Positions 16,148-24,970 of a stretch of 64,000 bases of DNA are shown piece by piece (position 1 is the first letter of the stretch; every line of letters starts with the position of its first letter). The position numbers were made by a program, and so were the translations under genes. This stretch comes from an uncultured Selenomonadales bacterium (lineage in GTDB: Bacteria > Bacillota > Clostridia > Christensenellales > QALW01). The notes beneath the pieces are model-generated. The model was given only the letters and a program-made list of their open reading frames with translations, was not told the origin of the DNA and made no database searches. The stretch lies in assembly GCA_905200615.1 (NCBI GenBank), contig CAJKLB010000001.1, forward strand, positions 1 to 64,000, given 5' to 3'.

Positions 16148-17230
16148 ATGAAAAAACTGATTGCTTTATTTTTATGTGTGATAAGTCTTACCGCTATTCT
16201 TTCGGGCTGTAAAGACGATTCTTCCACACTCGAAAATTCCCCCACCGACGGCATTGCCACAGAGATTCCGGTAATCACGGATGAACCGATCGATTCGCCG
16301 AGCCTCTCCCCTTCAGAAGAGCCTACCGCTTCTCCCACCCCGGCCCCTACGCCCTCCCCCCGTCCGGCGCAAACAGAGAGCATTGTTCCGGCGTATCTTC
16401 TCTCCGTAGGGTATACCACTCCCTTAGGCGATGTTCCCAAGGGCTATAAAATGCCGTATTATATCGAGGTAGATGTTACCAACCAATGCGTAAACATCTT
16501 TATCAAAAACAAATCCACCGGAAAATATGACGTGCTTCTCAACCGTTTTGTATGCTCCGGAGGAACTTCTACGCAGCCTACCAAACTGGGTAATTTTTAC
16601 ATAAGAACAAATGCGGAACAAAGGGCCGCAACCGGGCAAGATGTAAAATACAGGCGCTACTATTTTAAAAAGTATGATTCCTATGCTTACTATGTAACGC
16701 GTTACAGCAATGAATATATGTTCCATTCCTACACTTTTGTAGAATCCAACGGTTATTTAAAACCCAAAAGCGCTTATTACAATATGGGAAATCCCGGCTC
16801 GGCCGGTTGCTTGAGAATGCTGATGAACCATGCAAAATGGATTTACGATAATATTGACGCCGGGACTTATGTGGTTGTAAACAAAAGCCGTGCCAAAGAT
16901 ACAAAGCTGCAAGCGGCACTGAAAAAACTACCGCCCCTGGGATATGATATGACCAGCAGCTTTAATCCGGATACCGGCGAAGGCTTAGTGGTAACAGAAC
17001 TGGTAAAAAACCCCGAAATTGTGGGAGAAGTAAAACCGACGCCTTCGGAAACGGCTGTGGTAATAATTCCTACGCCTACCCCGACACCGACACCGACGAT
17101 TCCCGTAACCCCGTCACCCACACCGACCAAAAAGCCCACGCCGACGCCGACACAAAAGCCGACGCCTACCCCGACGCCGACGCCGTCACCTTCGCCGTCC
17201 TCAAGTCCTCAAAACTCTCCGGACATATAA
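16148..17230 (+). CDS. lipoprotein L,D-transpeptidase (YkuD domain)
   Basis: A 360-residue lipoprotein with lipobox LSGC (Cys21). A Pro/Ser/Thr spacer (40-75) leads to a YkuD domain at about 100-245, with His193 in MFHSY and the catalytic Cys221 in NPGSAGCLRM. Such enzymes form 3-3 cross-links in peptidoglycan or attach proteins to it, acting outside the membrane. The C terminus (about 300-360) is a Pro-Thr repeat tail. The start follows AGGGTGAG. It is a single-gene transcript, closed by a terminator at 17305-17338. Confidence 0.9.
   Translation: MKKLIALFLCVISLTAILSGCKDDSSTLENSPTDGIATEIPVITDEPIDSPSLSPSEEPTASPTPAPTPSPRPAQTESIVPAYLLSVGYTTPLGDVPKGYKMPYYIEVDVTNQCVNIFIKNKSTGKYDVLLNRFVCSGGTSTQPTKLGNFYIRTNAEQRAATGQDVKYRRYYFKKYDSYAYYVTRYSNEYMFHSYTFVESNGYLKPKSAYYNMGNPGSAGCLRMLMNHAKWIYDNIDAGTYVVVNKSRAKDTKLQAALKKLPPLGYDMTSSFNPDTGEGLVVTELVKNPEIVGEVKPTPSETAVVIIPTPTPTPTPTIPVTPSPTPTKKPTPTPTQKPTPTPTPTPSPSPSSSPQNSPDI
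17065..17215 (+). repeat. low-complexity Pro-Thr coding repeat
   Basis: The end of the L,D-transpeptidase gene is built of short units such as CCGACGCCGACA and close variants, giving runs of PT pairs broken by KK and QK. The DNA is prone to slippage, so tail length is expected to vary between strains. It probably acts as a wall-spanning flexible spacer. Confidence 0.8.
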
Positions 17231-17304
17231 GGTATTTTATTTACAAAGGAAGAATAAACTTAAAAGAACGCTTTGTGTATGAAGCAAAGAAAGCTGTTGC
17301 TTTG

Positions 17305-17338
17305 CGGACCGCACGGAATCCGGCGGTTCGTTTTTTTT
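17305..17338 (+). terminator. terminator after the L,D-transpeptidase gene
   Basis: A GC-rich stem (CGGACCGC-A-CGG with CCGGCGGTTCG, one bulge) is followed by eight T. Confidence 0.8.
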
Positions 17339-17359
17339 GTAAAATAGAGGAGACGAACA

Positions 17360-19054
17360 ATGGATTTTTCACAATGGCTGATCGAGTTCAATACAAAAAT
17401 CAATGATTTTGTTTGGGTAAAGCTGGGGCTTTTTCTATTGCTGGGTACCGGCGTGTTAATGACGCTTCGTACCGGTGGCTTTCAGATAAAATACGTCGGA
17501 CATTGGATGAAAAAAACCGTAGGCAGTCTTTTTAATAAAAAAATCGCTTCCCATTCTCATGAAAAGGCGTCTATTTCCCAATTCCAGGCACTTTGCACCG
17601 CGCTTGCGGCAACAGTGGGGGTAGGAAATATCGCCGGTGTGGCCGCGGCAATCGCTACCGGCGGCCCCGGCGCGGTATTCTGGATGTGGATCGCCGCTTT
17701 TTTCGGTATGATGACCAGTTACTCTGAAAGTGTTCTGGGCATTTATTACCGGCGCAAAAATACTTCCGGAGAATGGACAGGCGGCGCCATGTATTATCTG
17801 CAGGATGGCCTGGGCAGTTTAAAAATGCCCCAACATCGCGGCACATGGATGCTGCTCTCTTCCGCGGCCGCCGTTATGGCCTTCGGGGACGCGTTCCTGC
17901 TGAAAGGTCATGTTCTATCCGTTTTATTTATTATCCTCGGAGGCGCCGCTTTGCTGATTTTCGCAGCCTGCCTGTTTCATGTAAAACGATTGGGAAAAAT
18001 CTTAGCCGGCGCCTTTGCTTGCTTTACCGTTCTGGCCTCTTTTGGCATTGGAAATGCTTCCCAAATCAATACCATCGCGGTAAATTTCTCGGAAGCTTTT
18101 CGTATACCCGTGCTGGAAAATACACAAATAGGAAACACGAATTTATACATGATTATGATCGGCGTGATCCTGATGGTGATCGGGGCGCTGGTCATCATCG
18201 GCGGTATCAAGCGTATTGCAAGTGTTACAGAAAAAATCGTTCCGTTTATGGTGGTAGCCTATCTTCTGGGCGCGCTGATTGTTCTTTTTTCCAATAGCTC
18301 CATGATCTCCGGCGCGTTTTGTGCCATTTTCCGTTCCGCGTTCGGCATAAAAGCCGTAGCCGGAGGCTTTGCGGGCATTGCCGCAAAAGAAGTGATTGCC
18401 TGGGGATTCAAACGCGGCGTGTATTCTAACGAAGCCGGACTGGGCTCTTCGGTCATCGTCAATTCGGCATCCAATGTAAAGGAACCGGTACGCCAGGGAA
18501 TGTGGGGTATTTTTGAAGTTTTCGCTGATACCATTATCATTTGCACCTTGACGGCACTGGTAATTCTGACCTCCGGTCTGGTAGACTTGAATACCGGAGC
18601 AATGCTTACCGATTCAGCCAAAACCGTACTGGTTTCTCAGGCATTTTCCAAAGCCTTTGGCTCTTTCGGGAACATATTTATCGCAATATCGGTATTTCTT
18701 TTTGCCTTTTCCACTGTCTTGGGATGGTCCTACTACGGCTGCAAAGCCTGGGAATATCTATTCGGCACAAAATCAACCATTGTATACAAAATTATATTCG
18801 TAAGTTTTATTGTTTTCGGCGCGGTGATGCATCTGGATTTAGCCTGGGATATCTCTGACACCTTCAACGGACTGATGATGATCCCCAATCTCATCGGTGT
18901 GGTAACGCTCTCAGGCACGGTAGCGGCTATTACGAAAAATTATATCCGCCGGCATTTCAAAAAAGAAAAAATTCCTCCCATGCTTTCGGCCTTTCCTGAT
19001 ATTCAAAAGCAGCAGGAAGAAGCGCTGCGAAAGGAAGAAAGTATTTATCATTGA
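17360..19054 (+). CDS. sodium:alanine/glycine symporter (AGCS family)
   Basis: A 564-residue membrane protein with about ten to eleven transmembrane helices. Family motifs include TALAATVGVGNIAGVAAAIA, GGPGAVFWMWIAAFFGM, FKRGVYSNEAGLGS and FSTVLGWSYYG. It should import small neutral amino acids with Na+. It is longer than the usual 450-500 residues, mainly through an extra helix and a charged cytoplasmic tail (QKQQEEALRKEE). GAGGAG precedes the ATG. It stands alone, between a terminator and the sugar genes. Confidence 0.92.
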   Translation: MDFSQWLIEFNTKINDFVWVKLGLFLLLGTGVLMTLRTGGFQIKYVGHWMKKTVGSLFNKKIASHSHEKASISQFQALCTALAATVGVGNIAGVAAAIATGGPGAVFWMWIAAFFGMMTSYSESVLGIYYRRKNTSGEWTGGAMYYLQDGLGSLKMPQHRGTWMLLSSAAAVMAFGDAFLLKGHVLSVLFIILGGAALLIFAACLFHVKRLGKILAGAFACFTVLASFGIGNASQINTIAVNFSEAFRIPVLENTQIGNTNLYMIMIGVILMVIGALVIIGGIKRIASVTEKIVPFMVVAYLLGALIVLFSNSSMISGAFCAIFRSAFGIKAVAGGFAGIAAKEVIAWGFKRGVYSNEAGLGSSVIVNSASNVKEPVRQGMWGIFEVFADTIIICTLTALVILTSGLVDLNTGAMLTDSAKTVLVSQAFSKAFGSFGNIFIAISVFLFAFSTVLGWSYYGCKAWEYLFGTKSTIVYKIIFVSFIVFGAVMHLDLAWDISDTFNGLMMIPNLIGVVTLSGTVAAITKNYIRRHFKKEKIPPMLSAFPDIQKQQEEALRKEESIYH

Positions 19055-19116
19055 CTTTTGGTTTCCCATAAAATATAATAGCAGCAAGATACTCTTTTAT
19101 AAAGGAGAAAAAAACG

Positions 19117-19797
19117 ATGAAGCGTTCCGAAATTAACAAAATTATGCGTGAAAACCTGGAATTTATTAAAAGAATGGGCTTTCAGCTGCCGCCCTTTGCC
19201 TATTTTACCCCGCAGGAGTGGCAGGAAAAAGGTCATGAGTACGATGAAATCCGAAATCATATGCTGGGCTGGGATATCACCGATTACGGCCATGGCGATT
19301 TTAAAAAGATCGGTTTGTTTTTATTCACACTGCGCAACGGCTCCCTTTCCGAACCGGACTGCAAAAAGACCTACGCGGAAAAGCTGTTGATTTCCGATGA
19401 GGATCAATATTCTCCCATGCACTTTCATTGGAATAAAATGGAGGATATTATCAACCGCGGCGGCGGAAACCTGATTGTAGAGGTCTATAACTGCGCAGAA
19501 GATGAATCTCTGGCAGATACTGACGTCACGGTTACCACGGACGGTCATGTGCGTACGGTACCCGCGGGTACAAAACTGAGGCTTGCTCCCGGCGAAAGTA
19601 TTACGCTGCCGCCCCGGCAATATCATGCCTTCTGGGCTGAAAAAGGCACGGGAAAAGTTTTAATCGGAGAAGTGTCTATGGTAAACGACGATAATACCGA
19701 CAACCGTTTTTATAAAACCATGGGGCGCTTCCCCAAAATTGAAGAAGATGAGGCACCGTTGTATCTGTTGTGTAACGAATATCCCAAGGCCAAATAA
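19117..19797 (+). CDS. D-lyxose isomerase (cupin type)
   Basis: A 226-residue cupin enzyme. The metal site is formed by MHFHWNKMEDIINRGGG (two His and a Glu) and a later His in PPRQYHAFW. The fold, length and motifs match D-lyxose isomerases, which interconvert D-lyxose with D-xylulose and D-mannose with D-fructose. The next gene, 15 bases downstream, is a fructokinase-like kinase, so a mannose to fructose to fructose-6-phosphate step is the likeliest role. AAAGGAG precedes the ATG. Confidence 0.85.
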   Translation: MKRSEINKIMRENLEFIKRMGFQLPPFAYFTPQEWQEKGHEYDEIRNHMLGWDITDYGHGDFKKIGLFLFTLRNGSLSEPDCKKTYAEKLLISDEDQYSPMHFHWNKMEDIINRGGGNLIVEVYNCAEDESLADTDVTVTTDGHVRTVPAGTKLRLAPGESITLPPRQYHAFWAEKGTGKVLIGEVSMVNDDNTDNRFYKTMGRFPKIEEDEAPLYLLCNEYPKAK

Positions 19798-19812
19798 ACG
19801 GAGGAAAACTAT

Positions 19813-20676
19813 ATGAAGCTTGTGGTATTCGGTGAAATTCTTTGGGATGTTTTTGAAAGCGACGCAAAAATCGGCGGCGCGCCTTTTAACTTTGCCGCGC
19901 ATTCGGCAAAATTAGGCGCAGACGTTACCCTGATATCCGCAGTAGGCAGGGATCCCTTAGGGGATCAGGCAATCGATCATGCCCAAAGCATGGGCATTGA
20001 TACCAACGCGCTTTCCCGCGTCCCTTATCCGACGGGTCGCTGTCAAGTAACACTGCACAACGGCACTCCCACCTATGATTTAATAAAAAACGTAGCCTAT
20101 GATTTCATCCCCATGCCGAAAAATACCCTTTGCCTCGGCGACGCTTTCTATTTCGGTACACTCGCCCAGCGCGGCGGCGTTTCCGCGGCTACGCTGAGGG
20201 AACTGTTAAAAAATAACTACCGTGAAGTATTTTTTGATATCAATATCCGGCAAAATTATTATTCCGCGGAAATGATCGATTTCTCATTAAAAGCAGCCAC
20301 CATTTTTAAAATTTCCCGGGAAGAAATCCACGTACTGGGTATTGACGCAACGCCGGAGAACATCTGTCGGCAAACAGCCCGAAAATATCCGAATTTACGG
20401 CTGATTCTTGTTACCCTTGATAAAGACGGCGCTTTTGCCTTCCACTGTGAGCAAGAGAAATTCTACTACTCCCCCAAGCCTCAGGCCAAAGCCGTATCCA
20501 CTGTAGGCGCGGGCGATTCTTTTTCCGCTTGCTTTTTATGCAATCTTTTGGCAAGTCAAAAAATTGAAGAATGTCTTATCCGCGCGGTAACACTTTCGGA
20601 TTACGTGGTAACCCAGTTGGGCGCCGTCCCGGAATATCCTCAAATACTGCGTGAAAAAATTGAACCCCTTGGTTAA
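19813..20676 (+). CDS. PfkB-family carbohydrate kinase, fructokinase-like
   Basis: A 287-residue sugar kinase starting MKLVVFGEILWDVF. GGAPFNFAAHSAKLGADV and SAVGRDPLGDQA are typical of bacterial fructokinases, and VGAGDSFSACF near 235 holds the catalytic Asp of the PfkB family. It forms a two-gene operon with the lyxose/mannose isomerase and would phosphorylate the ketose that enzyme makes. D-xylulose as an alternative substrate is possible but less likely, since a dedicated xylB is nearby. Confidence 0.85.
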   Translation: MKLVVFGEILWDVFESDAKIGGAPFNFAAHSAKLGADVTLISAVGRDPLGDQAIDHAQSMGIDTNALSRVPYPTGRCQVTLHNGTPTYDLIKNVAYDFIPMPKNTLCLGDAFYFGTLAQRGGVSAATLRELLKNNYREVFFDINIRQNYYSAEMIDFSLKAATIFKISREEIHVLGIDATPENICRQTARKYPNLRLILVTLDKDGAFAFHCEQEKFYYSPKPQAKAVSTVGAGDSFSACFLCNLLASQKIEECLIRAVTLSDYVVTQLGAVPEYPQILREKIEPLG

Positions 20677-20701
20677 AATGTTTTTTCCTGCAAGCATTCT
20701 A

Positions 20702-20740
20702 AAAATCAGTCCGCTGTAAAAAACGGCGGACTGATTTTTT
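20702..20740 (+). terminator. terminator of the isomerase-kinase operon
   Basis: A 13-bp perfect stem (AAAATCAGTCCGC with GCGGACTGATTTT) followed by T's. Confidence 0.88.
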
Positions 20741-20835
20741 AAAATATGAAATTGAATCCTATCCGATTTTTCAGCAGGCAAAATATTTTTCTCTTACAGG
20801 TAAAAATCTAAACCGATTGATTTCTGATAAAAATG

Positions 20836-20870
20836 GGAGACTCACCGATTTTGATGAGCCTCCGATTTTT
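20836..20870 (-). terminator. terminator of the glycoside hydrolase gene
   Basis: GGAGACTCA and TGAGCCTCC pair over nine bases with one G-U pair. On the minus strand CATTTTT follows; on the plus strand ATTTTTT follows, so it can act in both directions. Confidence 0.7.
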
Positions 20871-20878
20871 TATACGCA

Positions 20879-23512
20879 TTATTTATACATATAGAATACC
20901 ATATCGGTGTAGCATACTTTTCCGTTCCACATCTTATTGCCGATGTTGTAGGTTCCCGAAGAGGAAGACGTAAAGCTGCCCTCGGCGGAAAATTGTCCCG
21001 TAATGGGATTAAACCATTTATATTTATACGTAGTGTTGGGCGAAAGATTCCCGATCGTTCCGGTAGAGCGTCCCCCGGCTTCACTGGTATTATTATTTGC
21101 CGCTACGGTGCTGTCATAAAAGCTGTAGAAATAAATTACCATTTTCGTATTGCTGCTGTTACTGGCCGCAACACTGTAAACACCGCTGCTGTTTCTGAAA
21201 TACGAGGTATTATCAAACCGCGGAATCAGATTCCACCAATCAAAGGTACTGAAGAAATTCCGCATATAACTCGTTTGATACGAACTGACGTATTCCAAGG
21301 AGTCTCTCCATGTGGCCGCTTTTTTCTCCGCGGAAGTGATCGTGTCTACGCCGTCAGAGGAATTCGCGTCTTCGTTATAGGTATTGCCGTAGCTCCAGGT
21401 ATCATGGCCGCCCCAGCCGTAACCGAACATACCGTTTAAGTAGGCCGCCCATCCCTGCATACGCGCGCCGAAGTTTTTTGTCCAAAGATAACAGTAACGT
21501 CCTTCATAGTTGACCACCGGTTTCCCCTGACCGTTGTACCAATAGTCTTTGGCAACGGCATAGTCATAATTGCTTGTAAGGCTGGGAGACCACTGCGCCG
21601 CATACCAAGTATGCGCGCTTACCTTACGAAAAGCCGAAGGATAGGTACCGGTTCTGCCGCCTAAATACAGCGTGCCGCTTTCGTTCGCGCCGTAACCGTT
21701 GCCCAGTGCGGCGGTCATTGCCGTATTCTCCTGATGCGCCGTCAAGGGATGGCTGTAGGGATCATACTGATCGATATATTCAGCCACCAGTTTATAAGGA
21801 TTGTTTACAAAATTCCACTTTAAGTGATCGCCTCTGTCCCAGTAAAAATCATTATCGACTTCCTGGCCAAGCGTCCACATCACCGGATACGCGCTGTAGC
21901 GGGCTACCCAATAGCGGGAAAGCTTCTTTAAATAGGTTTTTGCCTGGTCGGAAAGATCCTTCACCGTTACCGACGATCCGTTTACCGTAAGGGAAACATT
22001 GCGGGTAGAATAACCGCCGTGATTTTCAATACAGGTATTCATTTCCGAAGGAAAGAAGAACTGCGCATTGGCATGTACCAAACCTGCCGCGGCAATTATT
22101 TGAAATTTCTGATCATTGGTTTTAAACCCGCGGATATCGCCCTCGTCAATGCCGTCCGCTGCAGAAAACGCCGCGCCCAGCGGCTCGCTTTGAATCACCG
22201 TATACCCCTGCTTGGCGCGATGCGCTGTAATAGTTTCTACCATACTTACCGATTCTGCTCCCAGACTCCAGTGCGTATCCCCTAAGTAAAAGAACGGCGT
22301 GCCGTCGTTATACATAAAGTACCGCGTACCCGAAGAAGTTTTTACAAAACCGTGCTTATAAATATCCAAATTGCCCGAATACTTTGTACAGGTAATGCGC
22401 CCCGTCTGATTATGCAGACCGGTATCTTTTGTATTGGTGCACACGGTTTTATACGTCCAGGTTCCGGCGGTAGGACACACGAAACGAATACGCCAAACAC
22501 TGCTGCCATCCCAGAAACCGGGAATGGTATAGGTAACGCTTCCGTTGGTTAAAACCAAGTCCACATCCACGTCATTAAAAGGGTCATTATAAAATTGACT
22601 GCTGACCAGAACCACTTCATTGGCCACCCAGGTAACGGCCGAGGAAACTCCCGAGGGCTTGGTATTATCTATAAAAGTCAACAATTCAAAATTATCGATA
22701 TAAATCGCCTTTACCGCATCGGAAATCTGATGCAGACAAAAATCCCATGTGGCAGAAGATTTAATGTCGCTGGCCAACACTTTAAAGGTGACCTCATAGG
22801 TATTCCAGGTATTGGGCTCGGTGGAATCAGCCGATTCAAAACCGGCGTAATAATTTCCGTTCACTTCTTCAATAAAGGAATTCTGATCCGCGGCAGACCC
22901 CCGGATAGCGCCATAGAAAGGAACGGTTTCTTCACCGGCGGTTACCTTATATTTAAAACGGATCGTATAATAGCCCGCCGAAGTGATATATCGGGCCAAA
23001 TTAATCGCCGGAGACGAATAAGTTTCATTTTTAGTATAATAAAGACATTTGGTACCGCCATATCCCGAAGAAGAAATGGAAGGCGATACATTTCCGTATT
23101 TTCCCGTCCAGGCCGTCTGACTTACGGAAGAAACTTTATCGAAAGTAGAACTGGCATCGGGAATCAGATTCTTTTCAATGATGGACGAACCGCCGTCGCC
23201 GGAAGAAGGCGGAATAATACCGCCGATTGTAGAACCGTTGTTTCCGGTGCCGCCGGAATTTCCTGAACCGCCGCTTCCGCCGGGAGACGCGGTACCGCCG
23301 GGTTCATCCGAGCCCTCCGGGGCGTCGGTTCCGTCAATTTCATCGATTCCCCCGCCGGGTGACGTCGTCGGCCTACCCGAAGACGTAGGAGACGACGTAG
23401 TCCCTGTGGGATCAATCGTTGCCAAAATCTCTTCGTCTGTTTTCGGCTTGCAACCGGTAAAAAGCAGTATGGCCGTCAGCAGCATTACCGCCGCGATACG
23501 AAAGATTTTCAT
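20879..23512 (-). CDS. secreted multidomain glycoside hydrolase lipoprotein (DUF5060/DUF4038 type)
   Basis: An 877-residue lipoprotein (lipobox FTGC, Cys21). The start at 23512 is set by AGGTG six bases upstream rather than the GTG three codons earlier. Order: Gly/Ser/Pro linker to about 110; a carbohydrate-binding jelly roll (about 115-285, ending IYIDNFELL); a DUF5060 beta domain (about 295-390); a TIM barrel of the DUF4038/GH140-like type (about 395-760, starting KTSSGTRYFMYNDGTPFFYLGDTHW); and a C-terminal beta domain. Probable catalytic acids are Glu in TLGQEVDND and Glu in VVNYEGRY. It should cleave a plant or host glycan at the cell surface. Its own promoter lies at 23586-23614. Confidence 0.8.
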   Translation of the reverse strand: MKIFRIAAVMLLTAILLFTGCKPKTDEEILATIDPTGTTSSPTSSGRPTTSPGGGIDEIDGTDAPEGSDEPGGTASPGGSGGSGNSGGTGNNGSTIGGIIPPSSGDGGSSIIEKNLIPDASSTFDKVSSVSQTAWTGKYGNVSPSISSSGYGGTKCLYYTKNETYSSPAINLARYITSAGYYTIRFKYKVTAGEETVPFYGAIRGSAADQNSFIEEVNGNYYAGFESADSTEPNTWNTYEVTFKVLASDIKSSATWDFCLHQISDAVKAIYIDNFELLTFIDNTKPSGVSSAVTWVANEVVLVSSQFYNDPFNDVDVDLVLTNGSVTYTIPGFWDGSSVWRIRFVCPTAGTWTYKTVCTNTKDTGLHNQTGRITCTKYSGNLDIYKHGFVKTSSGTRYFMYNDGTPFFYLGDTHWSLGAESVSMVETITAHRAKQGYTVIQSEPLGAAFSAADGIDEGDIRGFKTNDQKFQIIAAAGLVHANAQFFFPSEMNTCIENHGGYSTRNVSLTVNGSSVTVKDLSDQAKTYLKKLSRYWVARYSAYPVMWTLGQEVDNDFYWDRGDHLKWNFVNNPYKLVAEYIDQYDPYSHPLTAHQENTAMTAALGNGYGANESGTLYLGGRTGTYPSAFRKVSAHTWYAAQWSPSLTSNYDYAVAKDYWYNGQGKPVVNYEGRYCYLWTKNFGARMQGWAAYLNGMFGYGWGGHDTWSYGNTYNEDANSSDGVDTITSAEKKAATWRDSLEYVSSYQTSYMRNFFSTFDWWNLIPRFDNTSYFRNSSGVYSVAASNSSNTKMVIYFYSFYDSTVAANNNTSEAGGRSTGTIGNLSPNTTYKYKWFNPITGQFSAEGSFTSSSSGTYNIGNKMWNGKVCYTDMVFYMYK

Positions 23513-23585
23513 AACTTTCACCTCAAATATTTTGCCTGCTTATAAAAACAACATGCACTTTGTGTTTTAACAGACTGATAAAATA

Positions 23586-23614
23586 AGTATACCATAAAAA
23601 AACGCCAAATTCAA
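23586..23614 (-). promoter_or_regulatory. promoter of the glycoside hydrolase gene
   Basis: On the minus strand TTGAAT (23614-23609), 17 bases, TATACT (23591-23586). The remainder up to the xyl promoter at 23841 is AT-rich and shows no gene. Confidence 0.65.
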
Positions 23615-23840
23615 CAAAAAATACATAAAAAATCAATATATTATTGTAAAACTCTTATGTCTGAGAATCAATGGCCCAAAACACTTTTTTGTAACGGAAT
23701 CAAATATCAGGGAAAAACGCAGCCTCATAACGGCTGTCGTATTCTTTGCGCCAGCCGCCGGAAGCAAAAATACGGCAAGGAAAAATTCGATCTGCTCCGA
23801 ATATTTTACTTGACCAAAACAAATACTTTTTTAAAAACTC

Positions 23841-23869
23841 TTGACAGCATCAAAGAATTATGCTATTTT
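23841..23869 (+). promoter_or_regulatory. promoter of the xyl genes
   Basis: TTGACA (23841-23846), 17 bases, TATTTT (23864-23869), with transcription expected to start near 23876. Confidence 0.7.
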
Positions 23870-23877
23870 TAAAAAAA

Positions 23878-23893
23878 GTGTACACGTGCACAC
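23878..23893. promoter_or_regulatory. LacI-type operator at the xyl transcription start
   Basis: GTGTACACGTGCACAC is a 16-bp palindrome with one mismatched pair and the central CG typical of LacI-family sites. It begins about two bases after the predicted start of transcription, so a bound repressor would block the regulator gene and perhaps the xylA-xylB genes behind it. Confidence 0.65.
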
Positions 23894-23916
23894 AATAAAT
23901 GGAACGGTGAAATCTT

Positions 23917-24933
23917 ATGTCGGTAACAAGCGGAAAAATTGCAGAATTAGCCGGTGTGTCGCGCGGAACGGTTGACCGCGTATTGCACAACAGGGGAAAA
24001 GTAAACCCTGAGGTAGCAAAAAGAATCAAACAGTTGGCAAAAGAGCTTGCCTATCAGCCGGATCGTGCCGGCAAAGCGCTTTCTTACCGAAAAAACCCTC
24101 CTAAATTCGGTGTTTTACTAAATTCCGTGGGCAATGCTTTTTTTGATGAGGTAAAATCCGGAATTGCTGCGGCGCAAAAAGAATTGGCGGATTTCAAACT
24201 GCAAATTCTATTAACGGAATTAAAAGGATACCGTTCAGAAGAACAGACGGCAGCCCTGGACGCCTTTTATAGGCAAGGAGTAAAAGGCATCATTCTTATG
24301 CCGGTAAACGACGTGTCGGTAGCGGATAAAATCAATGAACTTTCCCGCGCGGGAATACCGTTTGTAACGATAAACACAGATATTCCCGCCGCCAATCGGC
24401 TTGCCTATATCGGAAGCGATTATTTAAAGAGCGGTCAAACCGCCGCCGGACTGGCTGATTTCATCATGCAGGATCCCATACATTTATTAATTGTAACCGG
24501 CTCAATGAAAAATTTAGGGCATCGCAAACGAATAGACGGATTTATCGGCACAATGCAAAACCGCCGCATGAAAATTGCGGCTACCATTGAAAATCAAGAC
24601 CAGGAACCTTTGGCGTATTCCCTAACCGCTCAGGCATTAAAACAGCATCCCGAAATTAACCTGATATACATCGTATCCGCCGGAGTCGGCAGCGTAATGA
24701 AAGCGGTTTCGGAACATCCAAAAAAAGTACATGTTTTATGCTTTGACAGTACGCCCGAAATTGTTTCTTTAATAAAAGCAGGCAAAATCACCGCCACCAT
24801 TTGTCAGGAGCCGTTTGAACAGGGATACCGTTCCGTGCGAGTATTATTTGACGCCGTTGTCAACGGTATTTTGCCAAAATCCGATCTTCTCTACACCGAC
24901 TGCCAAATCAAAATCAAACAAAACATTGAATAA
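23917..24933 (+). CDS. LacI-family regulator of xylose genes
   Basis: A 338-residue DNA-binding regulator. The N terminus has the LacI helix-turn-helix and hinge (KIAELAGVSRGTVDRVLHNRGKV, residues 7-29). The rest is a periplasmic-binding-protein-like sensor (VGNAFFDEVKSGI, IILMPVNDVSVADKINELSRAGIPFVTINTDIP). Genes xylA and xylB follow on the same strand, 37 bases and more downstream, so the effector is probably xylose. It is not the ROK-type XylR of Bacillus. The operator at 23878-23893 suggests autoregulation. Confidence 0.85.
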   Translation: MSVTSGKIAELAGVSRGTVDRVLHNRGKVNPEVAKRIKQLAKELAYQPDRAGKALSYRKNPPKFGVLLNSVGNAFFDEVKSGIAAAQKELADFKLQILLTELKGYRSEEQTAALDAFYRQGVKGIILMPVNDVSVADKINELSRAGIPFVTINTDIPAANRLAYIGSDYLKSGQTAAGLADFIMQDPIHLLIVTGSMKNLGHRKRIDGFIGTMQNRRMKIAATIENQDQEPLAYSLTAQALKQHPEINLIYIVSAGVGSVMKAVSEHPKKVHVLCFDSTPEIVSLIKAGKITATICQEPFEQGYRSVRVLFDAVVNGILPKSDLLYTDCQIKIKQNIE

Positions 24934-24970
24934 CCGTAAAAAATTCCGCGATTGATAGGAGTGAATGAAA

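Noticed and set aside
17065..17215. Repetitive DNA that could suggest a CRISPR array
   Set aside because: The repeats are 6-12 bases in coding frame for a Pro-Thr tail, without spacers.
22595..23266. 223-codon plus-strand frame
   Set aside because: Antisense to the glycoside hydrolase lipoprotein; composition is that of a shadow frame.
23657..23872. 71-codon frame between the glycoside hydrolase and the xyl regulator
   Set aside because: No ribosome binding site, no family resemblance, and it runs over the xyl promoter.
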